From positions 55,160,538 through 55,224,537 of the forward strand of contig CM055104.1 of assembly GCA_029204225.1 (NCBI GenBank): DNA of 64,000 bases, written 5' to 3'. The notes beneath the pieces were generated by a model. The model ran no database searches. It was not told the DNA's origin and saw nothing but the letters and a program-made list of their open reading frames with translations. This DNA comes from Diphasiastrum complanatum. Lineage: Eukaryota > Streptophyta > Lycopodiopsida > Lycopodiales > Lycopodiaceae. Position numbers and translations under genes: made by a program. This document shows positions 32,902 to 45,134 of the stretch, piece after piece. The first letter of the stretch is position 1, and each line of letters starts with the position of its first letter.

Positions 32902-34706
32902 TTGGAAATGGCAAACATCAATGAGGCAATTTTGGGCGATGCAAGCAAATTTGATGGGGCTTCTAACTACAACATCTGGAAATTGAAAGTGAAGAGCATT
33001 TTGATGGAGAAAGAGTTATGGGAGATCGTGGCAGGTATTGAAGTCCGGCCAAATACCACTCCAGGTGACATGAGGACCTTTGATAAAAAGGCACAGAGAG
33101 CATTGTTCTTAATCAATCTTTCAGTGAAAGACCATGTAATCACTCATATAAGTGATGCCACGACGGCTAGGGGAGCTTGGGAAGCTCTTAGAATGCAATT
33201 TCAAACTTGCAATCCAGCTCGGGCCATGTTCTTGAAGTCGAGATTGCACGCAGTAAGGATAGAAGAAAGTGAATCAGTGGGATCTTTCTTCACCAGGATA
33301 AAGGAGCTGAGAAATCGACTTGTGACAATTGAAGAACCAATTAGGGACGTTGAATTGGTACATACCACAATGAGCAGTGTCTCGGGGGTACAGATGTTTG
33401 TGAGCGGCATTGCTTCGAGGGAGAGATTGCCTACTTTTGAAGACTTCCACGGAATCATGTTGCAGGAAGAGCAGCATCGCGAAGTGGTGAAGTCAAGGCA
33501 AACCCCACATGAGGATCAAGCCTTGCTTGCTAAAGGCAAGCAAAAAGGATGGAAGAGGATTTCCAAGAAATCCAAGGATGATGACGACGAGGGAGAATCG
33601 TCATCAAAAGAGAAAAAGAAGAAGAAAGACAAATGTTACTATTGCCACAAACCGGGTCATTGGGCATGCGAGTGTTACAAGAAGAAAGCAGTCATAAAGG
33701 CAGGAAAAGTGACTCAACAAGGCAACATTGCCGAAGTCGATGGAGAAGATGACGAGACAAGTGTCTTCTCATCGGCATTGGCATCCCAGGTTGACGGTGC
33801 CAGATGGTTCATAGATTCAGGCGCCACAAGGCATATGATCAAGAAACATGATTGGTTTGAGAAATTCTCACCAATCCATGATGGGGATAAGGTCGCTCAA
33901 GCCAATGTGGAGGAATACCAAATACAAGGTGTGGGCAATGTACCTGTGCAGTTTCCTGATGGTAAAATCAAGAACATCTCTAATGTGCTTCATGTTCTTG
34001 GACTCAAAAAGAGTTTGCTTTCTGTTGGAGTAATGGCTAATCAACATCTTAAGGTTGAATTTGTCAAGGATGGATGCCTTATGAGGGATATGAACCACAA
34101 TCATAAAGTGGTGACGAAAGGTTATAGAGATTGTAACTGTGGCCTTTATAGATTGGATGCTGCAAAACCAGGAGAATATGATTTGGCTATCTCAACAGCA
34201 TCTCAATCTGAGTTGTGGCACAGAAGACTTGGTCATTTGAACTATGGGAGCTTGAGATTGATGGCGAAGCTGAAGATGGTAATAGGGTTACCAGCATTGC
34301 AGGACGTTCATCACACAATATGTGAAGGTTGTGTCATGGGAAAGCATCACAGGGAGACATTCAAGAAAGGTGGAGTTGCAAGAGCTAAGAAACCACTGGA
34401 ACTCATTCACAGCGACCTGTGCAGCCCAATGAAGACCATGTCGTTGGGGAAAGCCTATTATTTTATGATTTTCATAGATGATTACTCTAGGAGGACATGG
34501 ATTTATTTCTTGAAGAAGAAATCCGACGCTTTTGCTCGCTTCAAGGAGTTCAAGTCTTTGGTAGAGAACCAACTGGATGCACGCATCAAAGTGCTAAGAT
34601 CTGATAGAGGGGGCGGATACAAATTTGATGATTTTGAGGACTTTTGCAAAGAACACGACATCAAAAGACAATTCACACAATCACACACGCCGCATAGTAA
34701 TGGTGT
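32902..34706 (+). mobile_element. Ty1/copia element, 5' half (gag, protease, start of integrase), intact frame
   Basis: The frame opens at 32908 or 32902 with MANINEAILGDASKFDGASN. It has the copia gag core (LWEIVAG, ARGAWEALRMQFQ, RIKELRNRLV), a canonical zinc knuckle CYYCHKPGHWACEC (near 33634-33675), the protease active site WFIDSGATRHM (near 33804-33838), the GAG-pre-integrase HRRLGHLNYGSL-to-CEGC zinc finger, and the integrase core with IHSDLCSP, FIDDYSRRTWIYF and a SDRGGGY block. It stops being copia at HTPHSNGV (about 34706), just where the integrase Glu region should follow, and passes into gypsy integrase. The remaining copia domains are on the minus strand at 26487-28384. No stop interrupts the 600-codon readable part. 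Confidence 0.88.
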
Positions 34707-35727
34707 AATAAGGCTGAAAGGATTAAAGTGCTTGGATTATTGCGCCCGTTACCTATACCAGAAGGGAGATGGGAGAGTATTTCCATGGACTTTATTACAT
34801 GTTTACCACATATGCAGCAGCAACATAATGTTATCCTAGTTGTGGTTGACAGACTCACGAAAATGGCTCATTTTATTCCAACTAGTAATAAGATTGATGC
34901 ACTTGGTACGACTGATTTGTTTATATAGCATGTATTCAAACTTCATGGATTACCTAGATCCATTGTGTCTGACAGGGATTTTTGTTTTACTGGCAATTTT
35001 TGAACTGCAGTATTTGAGAAGTTAGAGGTGCAGTTGGGAATGAGTAGATCATCCTAAAACAGATGGGCAGACTGAGAGAGTTAACCAAACCTTGGAAGAC
35101 ATGCTTAGGGCTTATGTGAGTGAAAGGCAAACGCAACGTTACCTACCATTGTTGGAGTTTGCCTATAATGATAAAAAGAATGCATCTACGAAGATGAGTC
35201 CTTTCGAGCTAAATTATGGTTTTAGACCAGCCAGTCCAGTTACTATAGGTATGCCTCATAAGGCACCTAGTGCTATGGAATTTCTAACTCACATGCAACA
35301 GATGTTGGAGTTAGCAAAGGAAAATGTAAAAGCGGCGATGGATCGGGCAAAGACATATGCTGATCCGGATCGTACGCCAAGAGAGTTCGAGGAAGGAGAT
35401 ATGGTATTTCTCAGGATTCCAAAGGACTCGAAAACCCTAAAGACAAGGAAGTGTTATAAGTTGTCACCTAGATATTGTGGACCTTGGAAAATTATTAAAA
35501 AGATTAATAGTGTTGCTTATGAATTGGATTTGCCTGTTGGTTGTAAGGTTCATCATGTTTTTCATGTTTCACGCTTAAAGAAGGTTTTACATGATGGTGA
35601 TAACTTGTTGGCTGATGGCCTTGTTTTGTTTCAGGAGCATGGGGAGGTGATGCATGGACCACCGAGAGTATTGGACCGGAGGCATAGACGGTTGTGGAAT
35701 CATTTGCTTCAGTACATTTTGAGGTAG
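34707..35727 (+). mobile_element. Ty3/gypsy integrase and C-terminal region, joined to a copia 5' half
   Basis: From about 34715 the frame reads [34 protein letters not shown] and SDRDFCFTGNF, then, after small breaks (stops near 34926, 35008 and 35043), NQTLEDMLRAYVSERQTQ and SPFELNYGFRP. It ends with the GDMVFLRIPKDS, LSPRYCGPWKIIKKI and HHVFHVSRLKKVL blocks of the gypsy integrase C-terminus. The RNase H and integrase zinc-binding domain are missing. The start sits directly on the copia sequence, so this is a recombination junction and not a natural fusion protein. Confidence 0.88.
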
Positions 35728-35840
35728 ATTTTGAGGTATTTTTTGAGGTATTTTCACGAAGCCTTCGCAAAGCGGCCCTCGAAATATGCAAAGCCTTCGC
35801 GAAATGGCCCTCGAAATCCCGCGAAGCCTTCTAGGAAGGT
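35710..35840. repeat. Outlying piece of the GAGGTATTTT array
   Basis: TTTTGAGGTAGATTTTGAGG and TATTTTTTGAGGTATTTT words, then GCCTTCGC-AA-GCGGCCCTCGAAAT repeated twice, match the themes of 29985-31260. It lies directly after the gypsy integrase fragment. Confidence 0.7.
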
Positions 35841-36012
35841 GACAGGGAATGTGTATGTGTACGTGTGTGTGTGTGTGTTTACTTTTATTTAGCAATGTGT
35901 GTGCCTGTGTGTCTGTGTGTGTATTCAATGTGTGGGTTTGAAAAACATTCATCACAAACACCCAAATTGTTATAAAAATTTAGAGCAGCAACAATTTCAT
36001 ATTTTAATCTTT

Positions 36013-36341
36013 TTAAGAAATAGACATCAGGTCATCTGATAAATAAGAAATCAATACCTGGGCATACACCAAGTTTTCTAACATTGGCTCAAAGTCACTC
36101 AATCTAACAATACTAACATGTCTCCAAACATACGCCACATTCCTAAGTAACATATCTACATCTAATAGGAATCGATATTCTCTCGGTATAAAACATCTTC
36201 TCCTTTGTTGTTGGAATACGAACTCCGTGTAAGCTTCTATCAACCACAAAATGGAGCAGCGAGACACCTCATCACCGAAACAAAATAACTCCATCAGGTC
36301 TCGCACAAAGGTCCTGTGATTTATGTAGATCTTCGACATCT
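36013..36341 (-). CDS. Unknown ORF, exon-like
   Basis: The minus-strand frame of 153 codons (36474-36013) includes a splice-acceptor-like TGTTGTTGCAG just before MSKIYINHRTFVRDLM near 36339. From there to the stop it reads a helical, mixed-composition sequence (SRCSILWLIEAYTEFVFQQQ, RRRCFIPREYRFLLDVDMLL, LENLVYAQVLISYLSDDLMS) that does not look like simple repeat. I do not recognise a family. It could be the last exon of a host gene or a captured gene fragment. No upstream exon was found, because the sequence to the right is duplicated and then becomes a GA tract. Coding status is uncertain. Confidence 0.35.
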
Positions 36342-36437
36342 GCAACAACACCAAGAATGTCAGAAAAAAAATGTACATACAACAACACATAATCTGAACA
36401 ACATATGACAACTTTGCATTCGACAATTGCAAACTAT

Positions 36438-36621
36438 GTTCGAGACTACAATTCTGGGAGAGAAGAGAACGCATTCTCTGTATTTATATTTCTCTCATTC
36501 TTCTTATTCTTCGAATTTATTTGAATTGTGAGATGAGCTCTGCTTAGAAAGAGAATGTTCGAGACTGCAATTTTGGGAGAGAAGAGAACGCATTCTCTAT
36601 ATTTATATTCCTCCCATTCTT

Positions 36622-36624
<3 letters not shown>
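36438..36624. repeat. Tandem duplication abutting a GA tract
   Basis: A block of about 70 bp starting TGTTCGAGACT and ending CATTCTTCT occurs at 36438 and again at 36556 (period 118 bp). The second copy runs straight into the GA microsatellite. Further right, a GCCAGT-GTGATCCACACCGA word is also doubled (about 36719 and 36751). Confidence 0.8.

Positions 36625-36699
<75 letters not shown>
36624..36699. repeat. (GA)n microsatellite, 76 bp
   Basis: An uninterrupted GA dinucleotide run. Frames across it are dipeptide artefacts. Confidence 0.95.
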
Positions 36700-36701
<2 letters not shown>

Positions 36702-36993
36702 AATGAAGAGAATAGTTTGCCAGTCGTGATCCACACCGAGTCCAAGAAAATGCCAGTTGTGATCCACACCGAACACAAATTTTGATAGCAGAGTCTGATG
36801 TTTGATGATGTCTGATCACCTGCCATCATCCCATTGAATTGAACTAAGCAATGGTTGAAATTTTCCAGTTAAACATAGCATATGAAAGCCCTCAAAGTAG
36901 CATAAGACATCATTTGCTACGTGTGTGTGATAGAGCGATGAAGAAAGCTACTGCCACCAATTGCTTCATTCCCAGAAAAAGAACCTGCTTATG

Positions 36994-37400
<407 letters not shown>

Positions 37401-37458
37401 TATCCCCATACTGGGTTCATTAACAAACCAGATTGACCCATTAGTTATTAATGATAGT

Positions 37459-38760
37459 TCATGGTGAGCCTATTTGTAGTGTTGGAACTTCTATGGCTAG
37501 AGGTACTGCAGATTTTACCTTGGTTTGTGTAGCTTTCCCTACATGTGCTTCCTGTATCCAATGGCAGGTTCTTTGATATTGTCGTCCTTCTTCCTTGGCA
37601 TTATGATATGGTCCTACTACCAAAGGTTGATCTTTAGCCATTGATACTGATGGTGGTGGTGATGGTGCCACCTCTTTCCGCTTCTGTGGTCTTGTAACTA
37701 CTAGCACATGAACATGTGGAGTTAGGAACTCCACAACAACCTTTCTGGAGTGGATGTGGATTGCAATGTAATCAAATTTAATGGTGCACTGGCTCCAGGT
37801 CGTAGTGGGCAATTTTTATAACAATGCATCTAACCACATTCTCGGCAGAAGGGTGTATACATGCCCTTGTGGAGACATTCGACGATTCTATGCCCTTCTT
37901 CGCATCCATAGCAGCTATATATTCTTCCACCTTGGTGTTGAGGTTGGGCAACATACATAGCAAAGTACTCATTGATGGCCGGATCAACGTATGGCTCAGG
38001 CCCACCGTACCACTGCTGTTTCTCATATTGGGGTGGAATGACGTGCTCCGCTGCTGTCAGGTTCACTTGAGCCACTTGATTGTTAGCTGGCCCTGGTGGT
38101 GTTGGTAATGCCATGCGCTGCTCGTTCAATAGTGCTCCAAACCGTGGTGCCACATTAGGGTCTCCTTGGTGATAAGGATAAGAGGTCTCATATTGTGCCC
38201 TCTTTTGCTGGATGATTCTAGAGTTAAATGGGAAAAACACCATTTTGTGTGAAGATGCATTACACAAGAGGCAATATTGATGTGTCAGCTTGAGATTTTG
38301 CTTCAACACTGGTCACTCATATGGTTATGGATACAAACTAGATACCATACATTCTTTCTTGAATACTGTAGTTGATTCTAATCTGGCATTGTAAATGAAG
38401 TTGCTACAGTACTTTGTAAAGCCTTCACTTTTTGATCAACTAGATTGTGAGTTGTTCCATTTGGTATTTGTGAAGTTTAGTAATATGTTCCATCAACAAG
38501 TCGTTTGAGATATTGGAAGCATTGGAGGTCGATGCAACTGAAGGGGTGGGATGATGGATCGTTGGATAATGGTGACTTGAATCATCATCCGATCCTTCAT
38601 CTTCCTCTCTGATAGCATCTTCCATAGCCTCCTACAATGTAGCATATTGATCTTGACGTTTAAGCTCTCTTCTGATGCTCTGCGGTAACCCAGCTAGGAA
38701 CTAAATGATCACCGCATGATCGGGGGTCAGGGTCGCGTTGCACTTGGATCGTAAATGTTA
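37459..38760 (-). mobile_element. Gypsy gag remnant (C-terminal half with zinc knuckles)
   Basis: The minus strand reads FLAGLPQSIRRELKRQDQYA (about 38704-38645), an acidic linker MEDAIREEDEGSDDDSSHHY and a broken knuckle CLLCNASSHKM. A Pro/Gln-rich segment follows, then a shortened knuckle CYGCEEGHRIVEC (37875-37913, CX2CX3HX4C), a second shortened one interrupted by a stop, and the VLVVTRPQKRKE linker. It matches the fragment at 11440-11881 in order and wording. Frameshifts and stops make it dead. Confidence 0.7.
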
Positions 38761-38949
38761 GTCAATACCCTAACCACTCCACCCCCATGCCATGGTGAAT
38801 GAATGCAAGAGAAGAGGGGCTCTTGGCTTCAAGAATCAAAAAATCCAATAGGTATATGGACGAGTTTTCACTAGTATATATTCTCTCCCATGAGGAGAGA
38901 ATATTCCTCTTAGGATCCCCATGCAACTTGGAATAGGAATTGACCTCCT

Positions 38950-39780
38950 TTCATGCATTATAGTAGTCAAACACCATGCAGATGCTCCTATGTCCAATTA
39001 TAGGTCTAGGACATTCTTCCCCCCTTGTTTTGTCCTTAGAATGAGCAGCTAGAAAAATCCACATTTGTATGCTTTTAACTCTTTCCCATGAATTGTTATC
39101 CTCAATCTGACCAACCAACCTAATCAAGCACCCAGAGATAGAACAATTCCTTATCTGTTTATCTCTGATTCTGAGTACTCTTTCAGATTCCAAAGGTACA
39201 TTGAACAATAAGTTTTCCAAATGGGTAAGATCCTCAACACAATCAACTGTCATCATTACATAAACAAAATTTACATGATGATACAATGGATGAGCAGTTG
39301 ACCAATCATGAAGATCAAGTTCAAAAGCTAACAAATCAATCTTTTAACTTTCACTTTTACCTTGAGAATCAATCCTTAGTCTGACTTCAATATCAAATAA
39401 GTACTTAGAGATAGAATAACTCTCAAATTATCTATCTCTGCACTGACGTACTATATCTGCCTTTAGAAGTACACTAAGAGATAAATTCTCCTATTGGGTC
39501 TGATTCTCTCCAATTTTGTAAGATCACCTTCATGTAACTTCAATTTACATGAATCTATGGGTGAAATGCCACTTTACATTGGAAATCAATGTTCACAAGT
39601 TAAAGATCCAAACGATTATAATCCAAGACTATCCACAATTTCTTGCAGGCCTGTCACAAATGCTTCTTGGTACCAATACACTTAGAATTTTTTCAGAAAC
39701 TAAGGTACAAAAATTCATCCTACCAAAATCTCTTAGGAGATCCATCAAGCTAAAAATGGCTTTAACTCAGTTTTGAGTAC
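38950..39780 (-). mobile_element. Gypsy pol 3' end (chromodomain region), degenerate, partly duplicated
   Basis: The minus-strand frame (39334-38951) reads VEDLTHLENLLFNVPLESER and RDKQIRNCSISGCLIRLVGQ, ending in IEDNNSWERV. It resembles the chromodomain tail of gypsy integrases (lost aromatic positions apart) and the 9800-9550 segment. A second, weaker copy lies at about 39370-39560, and 39600-39770 matches 9810-9950. Both copies are badly decayed. Confidence 0.6.
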
Positions 39781-40726
39781 TCCAGATACTCCCTTGAGTT
39801 TAATGCTCTATTCCTAGCAATACAGACAAGGAAATAGCAACCATTGAATCTTGATAGACTTAATTGCTCCTAATTAACCGAAGATTTTAGGCTAAAAACA
39901 GTACACAAGCATTTCTTGACTCCAAACTGTAAGGTAAGCAAATTCCTCATAAGTAAGTAATTATTTAATGAAAATGTCTGTGAGATTTTTATAAACTCAA
40001 ATATGCACTAGATCCTTGACTTGTCACTTGATCAAGAATTACTCATCTCTTAAGAATCATCACCTTCCCTTATAATCTTCTAATGTCCATTAAGTATCAA
40101 TTTATGATTCTTCAATCATAACATTTAATATCTTATGATTTGTCAATCATAATTTATAGGATTCCAAAACCATAATCATTAAAAGATACTAGAGTATATG
40201 TACAACATACCACTCAGGAAATATAAGAAACATTCTAAAATCTTTTTCAGAAGGAAAATTACTGGATTCCATGAATATTCTTCCAACTCGATTCTTAACT
40301 AGATTATGAGTTCCAAATTCTACAATCAACCAAATAATTAAAGACCATTTTGACCTTCGTCTTTAACATTATAACCTTTATACAATCACATAGAACAACA
40401 TCTAGAGATTGATAAAAATGCAACAAAATAATCCCATTTGATCTTAGAAATGATGGAGAAAGCACCTACTTACTCAATCCACCCTATTTAGGGTCAATGC
40501 CTCAGATCCAAAAACAATGAGAAAAATGCTATTTTTAGTTCCTACTTTTTCTCTACCCTATCTATGCACTCTTTGGACATATTCCAAAGGTACCATTTCA
40601 AAGCTAGGTTAATGATTTGACTTAGAATAAGGTATTCTATGCTTTTGGCACATGTGACATCCCACAACATGGCCTCAAAGTCATTTACAAGTGGTAATTG
40701 TGCAAACTAGCTTGTGTAAATTTAAC
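39781..40726 (-). repeat. Region containing the 3' LTR of the minus-strand copia element
   Basis: The LTR must start at 40727 on the minus strand (TGTTAAATTTACACAAGC after the polypurine tract). Its far end could not be fixed because the matching 5' LTR is damaged. A word of about 45 bp, GATCCACCCTATTTAGGGTC plus the following bases, near 40488-40532 recurs at about 46190-46235 in the same orientation, as expected of the LTR pair. No genes are seen in the rest. Confidence 0.5.
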
Positions 40727-40727
40727 A

Positions 40728-40738
40728 CTCCTCCTCAC
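40728..40738 (-). promoter_or_regulatory. Polypurine tract of the minus-strand copia element
   Basis: GTGAGGAGGAG on the minus strand directly precedes TGTTAAA. The same 11 bases precede TGTTAAA in the young copia element at 57782-57792, which shows the two belong to one lineage. Confidence 0.85.
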
Positions 40739-40740
40739 AA

Positions 40741-43700
40741 CTAGTTTGAAGATAACATAGACTTGCTTATCAACCCTAGGATTGATCTTAACTTCACAAA
40801 TGCAGCTCTTTGAAGTGGTTTAGTGAGGATATCAGCAATACATTCACTACTTGACACATGCTCCAAAGATATCTCCTTTGATTGCACCTTCTCTCTCACA
40901 AAATGATGGAAGATCTCAATATGTTTTGACCTTGCATGGAAAATTGGATTGGTTGCAAGGTGTTGGGCTGAAATGTTGTCATTGTAGAGAGTTGGAACAA
41001 CATCTAAACTCATGACTTTTAGCTCCACAAGTAGCCTCTTGGTCCATAATAGCTCTTTTGTTGTAGTGGGGAGAGCTTTATACTCGGCTTCGGTTGAAGA
41101 AAGTGAGATGGTTTCTTGTTTCTTTGACAACCAAGAAACTACTCCTCCACCAGTGAATGTTGCATAGGCACTTGTGGACTTCCTATCCCTTTTGTCACCT
41201 GCAAAATCCGAGTCACTAAAGGCATGCAAATCAATGACATCTCCTCTATAGAGAATTCCACGATCTAGAGTACCGAGATGTACTCTCAAAATCCTTTTAG
41301 CATTTTTCCAATGTATCACTAATGGATCTTGCATATATTGACTTAGCCTACACACACTAGAACATAATTCAGGCCTAGTTATGGTGATCCACATTAAGGA
41401 GCCTATAAGCTGCTTATAAAGAGTGATGTCCATAAAGGATGCTTCATCACTTTTATTGAGCACTTTTACATCTTGTTCCATTGGTGTTTCTACATGCTTG
41501 CAATCTTGCATCTTGAATATATTGAGCAAACTTTGAGCATACTTAGTTTGACTAATGAAGATGAAATCTGAACCTCTAAGTACTTCTATGCCCAATATAA
41601 AGTGAAACTGACCAAGATCTACCATCTTAAATTCTAGTGATAGATTTTTCTTGGTTTTCTCAATACCATCAATGTTATCACTACTAAGGATGATATGATC
41701 TACATAAATCAATAAAAGTACAATGTCATTTACATCGTACATTATGTACAAAGTTGGATCATATTCACTTTGAGTGAATCCAATAGAAACTAAAAAATCA
41801 TGAAGTCTTGAATTCCAAGATCTTGATGCTTGCTTCAAACCATATAAGCTCCTTTGAAGATGACATACTTTACCTTCCATCCCGAGCTTGATGAAGCCTT
41901 GGAAATGTTCCATGAAGATGTATTCTTCCAAATAACCATTTAAGAATGCATAAGAAACATCCATTTGAAAGAGAATCTAACCAAAATGTGAAGCAAGTGC
42001 AAGAAGTAACCTTATTGTGACCATCTTGGCCATGGGTGCAAAAGTTTCTTCAAAATCTATGCCCTTTGCTTGAGCATATCCTTTGGAAACTAACCTTGCC
42101 TTGTGTTTGCTTACACTTCCATCCATATTGAGTTTTAGCTTAAAAACCCATTTATATCCAATCACATTCTTAAGAGGTCTATCAACAAGGATCCATGTGC
42201 CATTCTCCATCAAAGTATTATATTCATCTATCATAGCTTGAAACCATTCCTTTGAACTCAATGCATCTTCTACACATGAAGGTTCTTCAAAACTTGAAAT
42301 GAGTGCAAAGGATGAAGATGGATTACCCTCGGCTTGCTTCCCCTTGTCTTGGTATGTGAGCCTCAATGGCTCCATTCTTACCCTTGATGATCTTCTTGGA
42401 GTGATTGGTTCACTTGGCTCTAGCTCCTCCTCAAGATCTATGACATCTTGATTCTCGGCCACCTCCCTCTTGATAGGTGATTTGATTGAGCCATCAACAA
42501 GTTTATGCATATTATCCTCATCAAAAATGATATCTCTAGAGACTACAAACTTGTTGGAAGATGGAATGTATACCTTATATCCCTTGCTTGCTTTTCCATA
42601 CCCGAGCATAATACCTTTGATTGATGATGGATCTTCCTTGGTCCTTTTCTCCAAAGGTGTATGCACATAGCAAATGCATCCAAACACCTTTAAGTCCTTG
42701 AGATTTGGCTTCCTCTCATACAAGGCTTCAAAGGGTGTTTTGCCTTCAATAGAGCTACATGGAACTCTATTCATCAAATGGTTAGCACAAGTGAGAGCTC
42801 CTCCCCAAAAAGCTTTTGGTAAACATGCATCAATCCTTAAGGCTTTAGAACATTCACACAATGTCCTATTCCTCTCGGCTACCCCATTTTGTTGAGGGGT
42901 GTAGGGACAAGATAATTCTTTTTTAATCCCTTCTTGATCACAACAATTTTTAAAAGCATTGGAGATATATTCTCCACCATTATCACTTCTAAAAGTTTTG
43001 ATCTTGTGATCAAGATTCTTCTCAACAAATGCTTTGAACTTAAGAAAGATTTCAAGTACTTGTGCTTTAGATGAAAGTATGAATACCCAACAAAACCTTG
43101 AGTAATCATTTATGAATGTAACAAACATGGTGGCACCTCCATTGGACATTGTACTTGCAAAGTGTACATCCGAGTGGATCAACTCAAGTTGATGAGTTGT
43201 CTTTGTGCTTGAACTTGAGAAGGGCTTCTTATGTGCTTTTGAGAGAGCACATGCTTCACATACTTTCTCCTCTTTTGCCAAGGATCTTGGAAGTTCTAAG
43301 GCAAGATCCTCCTTGCACATGACCTCCATGGACTTTGAGTTGATGTGACCAAGTCTTTTGTGCCAAAGACTATGGTTGGATAGTTTAGTCTCCTTGGCTA
43401 GCATCACAATATTAGCATCCACATAGCCATCTCATTTGAATAATCTTCCAAATCTTATGCCTCTAACAATGATCTTGCCATCCTTCTTGATGTTACATGC
43501 ATTTGTGGTGAACTCTACAATCAAACTATTGTCAAGCAATTGTTCTACACTAAGCAAGTTCTTAGTGATACTAGGAATGTGAAGTACTTCATCAATCTTG
43601 ATCTTGCTTGAAGATCCCAAGATAAAAGTATGGATCCTATGCCTTCTACCTTACAAGCATAATCATTTGCTGAGAAAATTGACTTGATAGGTCCATCATA

Positions 43701-44651
43701 GGTAGATAAGTTTGAGAAATACTCCCTTTTACTTGCCATGTGGGAGCTAGCCCCACTATCTATCCACCAAGGGTCTTCACCTCTTATGCTTGAAGATGAG
43801 AAACTTGACATCATGAGTGAATCTTCATGAGAGCTCTCCTCTTCTTCTTGTCCTAGGTTTTCTTGACTTTGAGATTGCTTCTTCTTGAAGCACTCCAAGG
43901 CATAGTGCCCCATCTTGCCACAAAAGTAGCATTTGATCTTAAACTTATCCTTCTTTGGCTTGCTCGAGCTTGGACTTGAAGATCCTTCTTGATCTTCACC
44001 TTTGACTTGATTCTTCTTGAATGCAGAACCCTTGCCTTTGGATTTGCTCTTGCTCTTGGTGAAAAGAGCCTTGTCATCTCGATCATTGAGGGAGAGCTTC
44101 TCCATCCTTGACTTGATGTGAGTTCTCCTACTCTCCTCGACCATGAGGACTCCTTGGAGATCTTCAAGTGAGGGCAACTTGCCCATAATTGCATAGCCTT
44201 GCACTAGGTTAGAAAAATCCACACTCAAACCATTCAAGATTAGTTGAACAAGTTCACTTTCTTTAATGGAATCTCCTATGTAAGCAAGATCCTTGTTTAA
44301 GTCCTTAACTCTCAACACATATGAATGTCCACTCTCTCCTTTAGCTTGAAAACATTGAAAGATTTGATTCTTCAAGGATAGCAACCTTGAAGTATTCTTG
44401 GATTCATATATCTTTTGAAGAGTTTCCCATGCTTCTTGAGCCAAGGTGCAAGCACCTACCTCCTTAAAAAGCTCATTAGCTACATTCATTTTTATACAAC
44501 AGAGAGCAACCTTGCACCTCCTTTTGTATTTTGCAGCTTCTTGAGGGTGAATGGGCTCATCCTCTTCACCACTCACTATATCCATTAGATCTTGTAAAAT
44601 AAGGATTGATTCCATTCTTAGCTTCCAAATTGAATAGTTAGAAGCATTCAA
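40741..44651 (-). mobile_element. Ty1/copia element, nearly complete coding region, inactivated
   Basis: Minus-strand frames cover gag and protease (44651-43545: NYSIWKLRMES, knuckle CYFCGKMGHYALEC, WWIDSGASSHM), then a short frame (43620-43432), integrase with RT start (43422-41977: HKRLGHINSKSM, CEAC, IHSDVHF, SDNGGEYI, TPQQNGVAERNRTLCE) and RT with RNase H (41964-40741: [54 protein letters not shown]). Breaks near 43610, 43430 and 41970 disrupt it. The polymerase box reads YVDH instead of YVDD, which would by itself abolish RT activity. Sequence blocks are those of the young element at 52318-58474, so it is an older relative. Confidence 0.92.
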
Positions 44652-44739
44652 TCTATCATGTGAATGAAGGGTACCCAGAAAATGGGATTAACCTACAGAG
44701 CTGAAAATGAAAGAAAAGGATTCGAGCTACACCACTATA

Positions 44740-45134
44740 GTGATGCAAGCTAGGCGAGGTGCAAAGATGACAGCAAGTCCATAATTGGAGGATGTACCAT
44801 AGCGTGCGGAGCTGCAATTACGAGGTAGTGTGGCTGCAGATGATGTTGGAAGCAATCAGGATACTACAAGAAGGGCCATGCACGATGATGATGGACTCTC
44901 AGAGTGCCATTTATATGTCCCAAGATCATGTCTTCCATTCAAAGACAAAACACATACCTCTGAAGTACCATCACATTTGAGATTTAATTTCGAAAGGAGA
45001 GCTCCAGGTCCAGTACATAAAATCAAAAGACATAATTGCAAATTTGCTCACAAAGCCGCTCGACAAGCCACTCTTTGCTAAGCAAAGAAAGACAACTAGA
45101 TTAAACGTGCAAAGCTGCAAGGTTCAAGAGGGAG
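44740..45134 (+). mobile_element. Copia RNase H end of a different family, with polypurine tract
   Basis: The plus strand reads LEAIRILQEGPCTMMMDSQSA, KTKHIPLKYHHI and (next frame) RDLISKGELQVQYIKSKDII, ending in ANLLTKPLDKPLF, the terminal blocks of copia RNase H. A purine run, CAAGAGGGAG (45125-45134), precedes an LTR start. The rest of the element is missing. It interrupts the minus-strand copia element between gag and its 5' LTR. Confidence 0.75.

Noticed and set aside
34640-34840. A natural copia-gypsy fusion protein
   Set aside because: The change from copia to gypsy integrase is mid-domain and the reading frame of the gypsy part does not match; the reciprocal junction at 28390 points to rearrangement.
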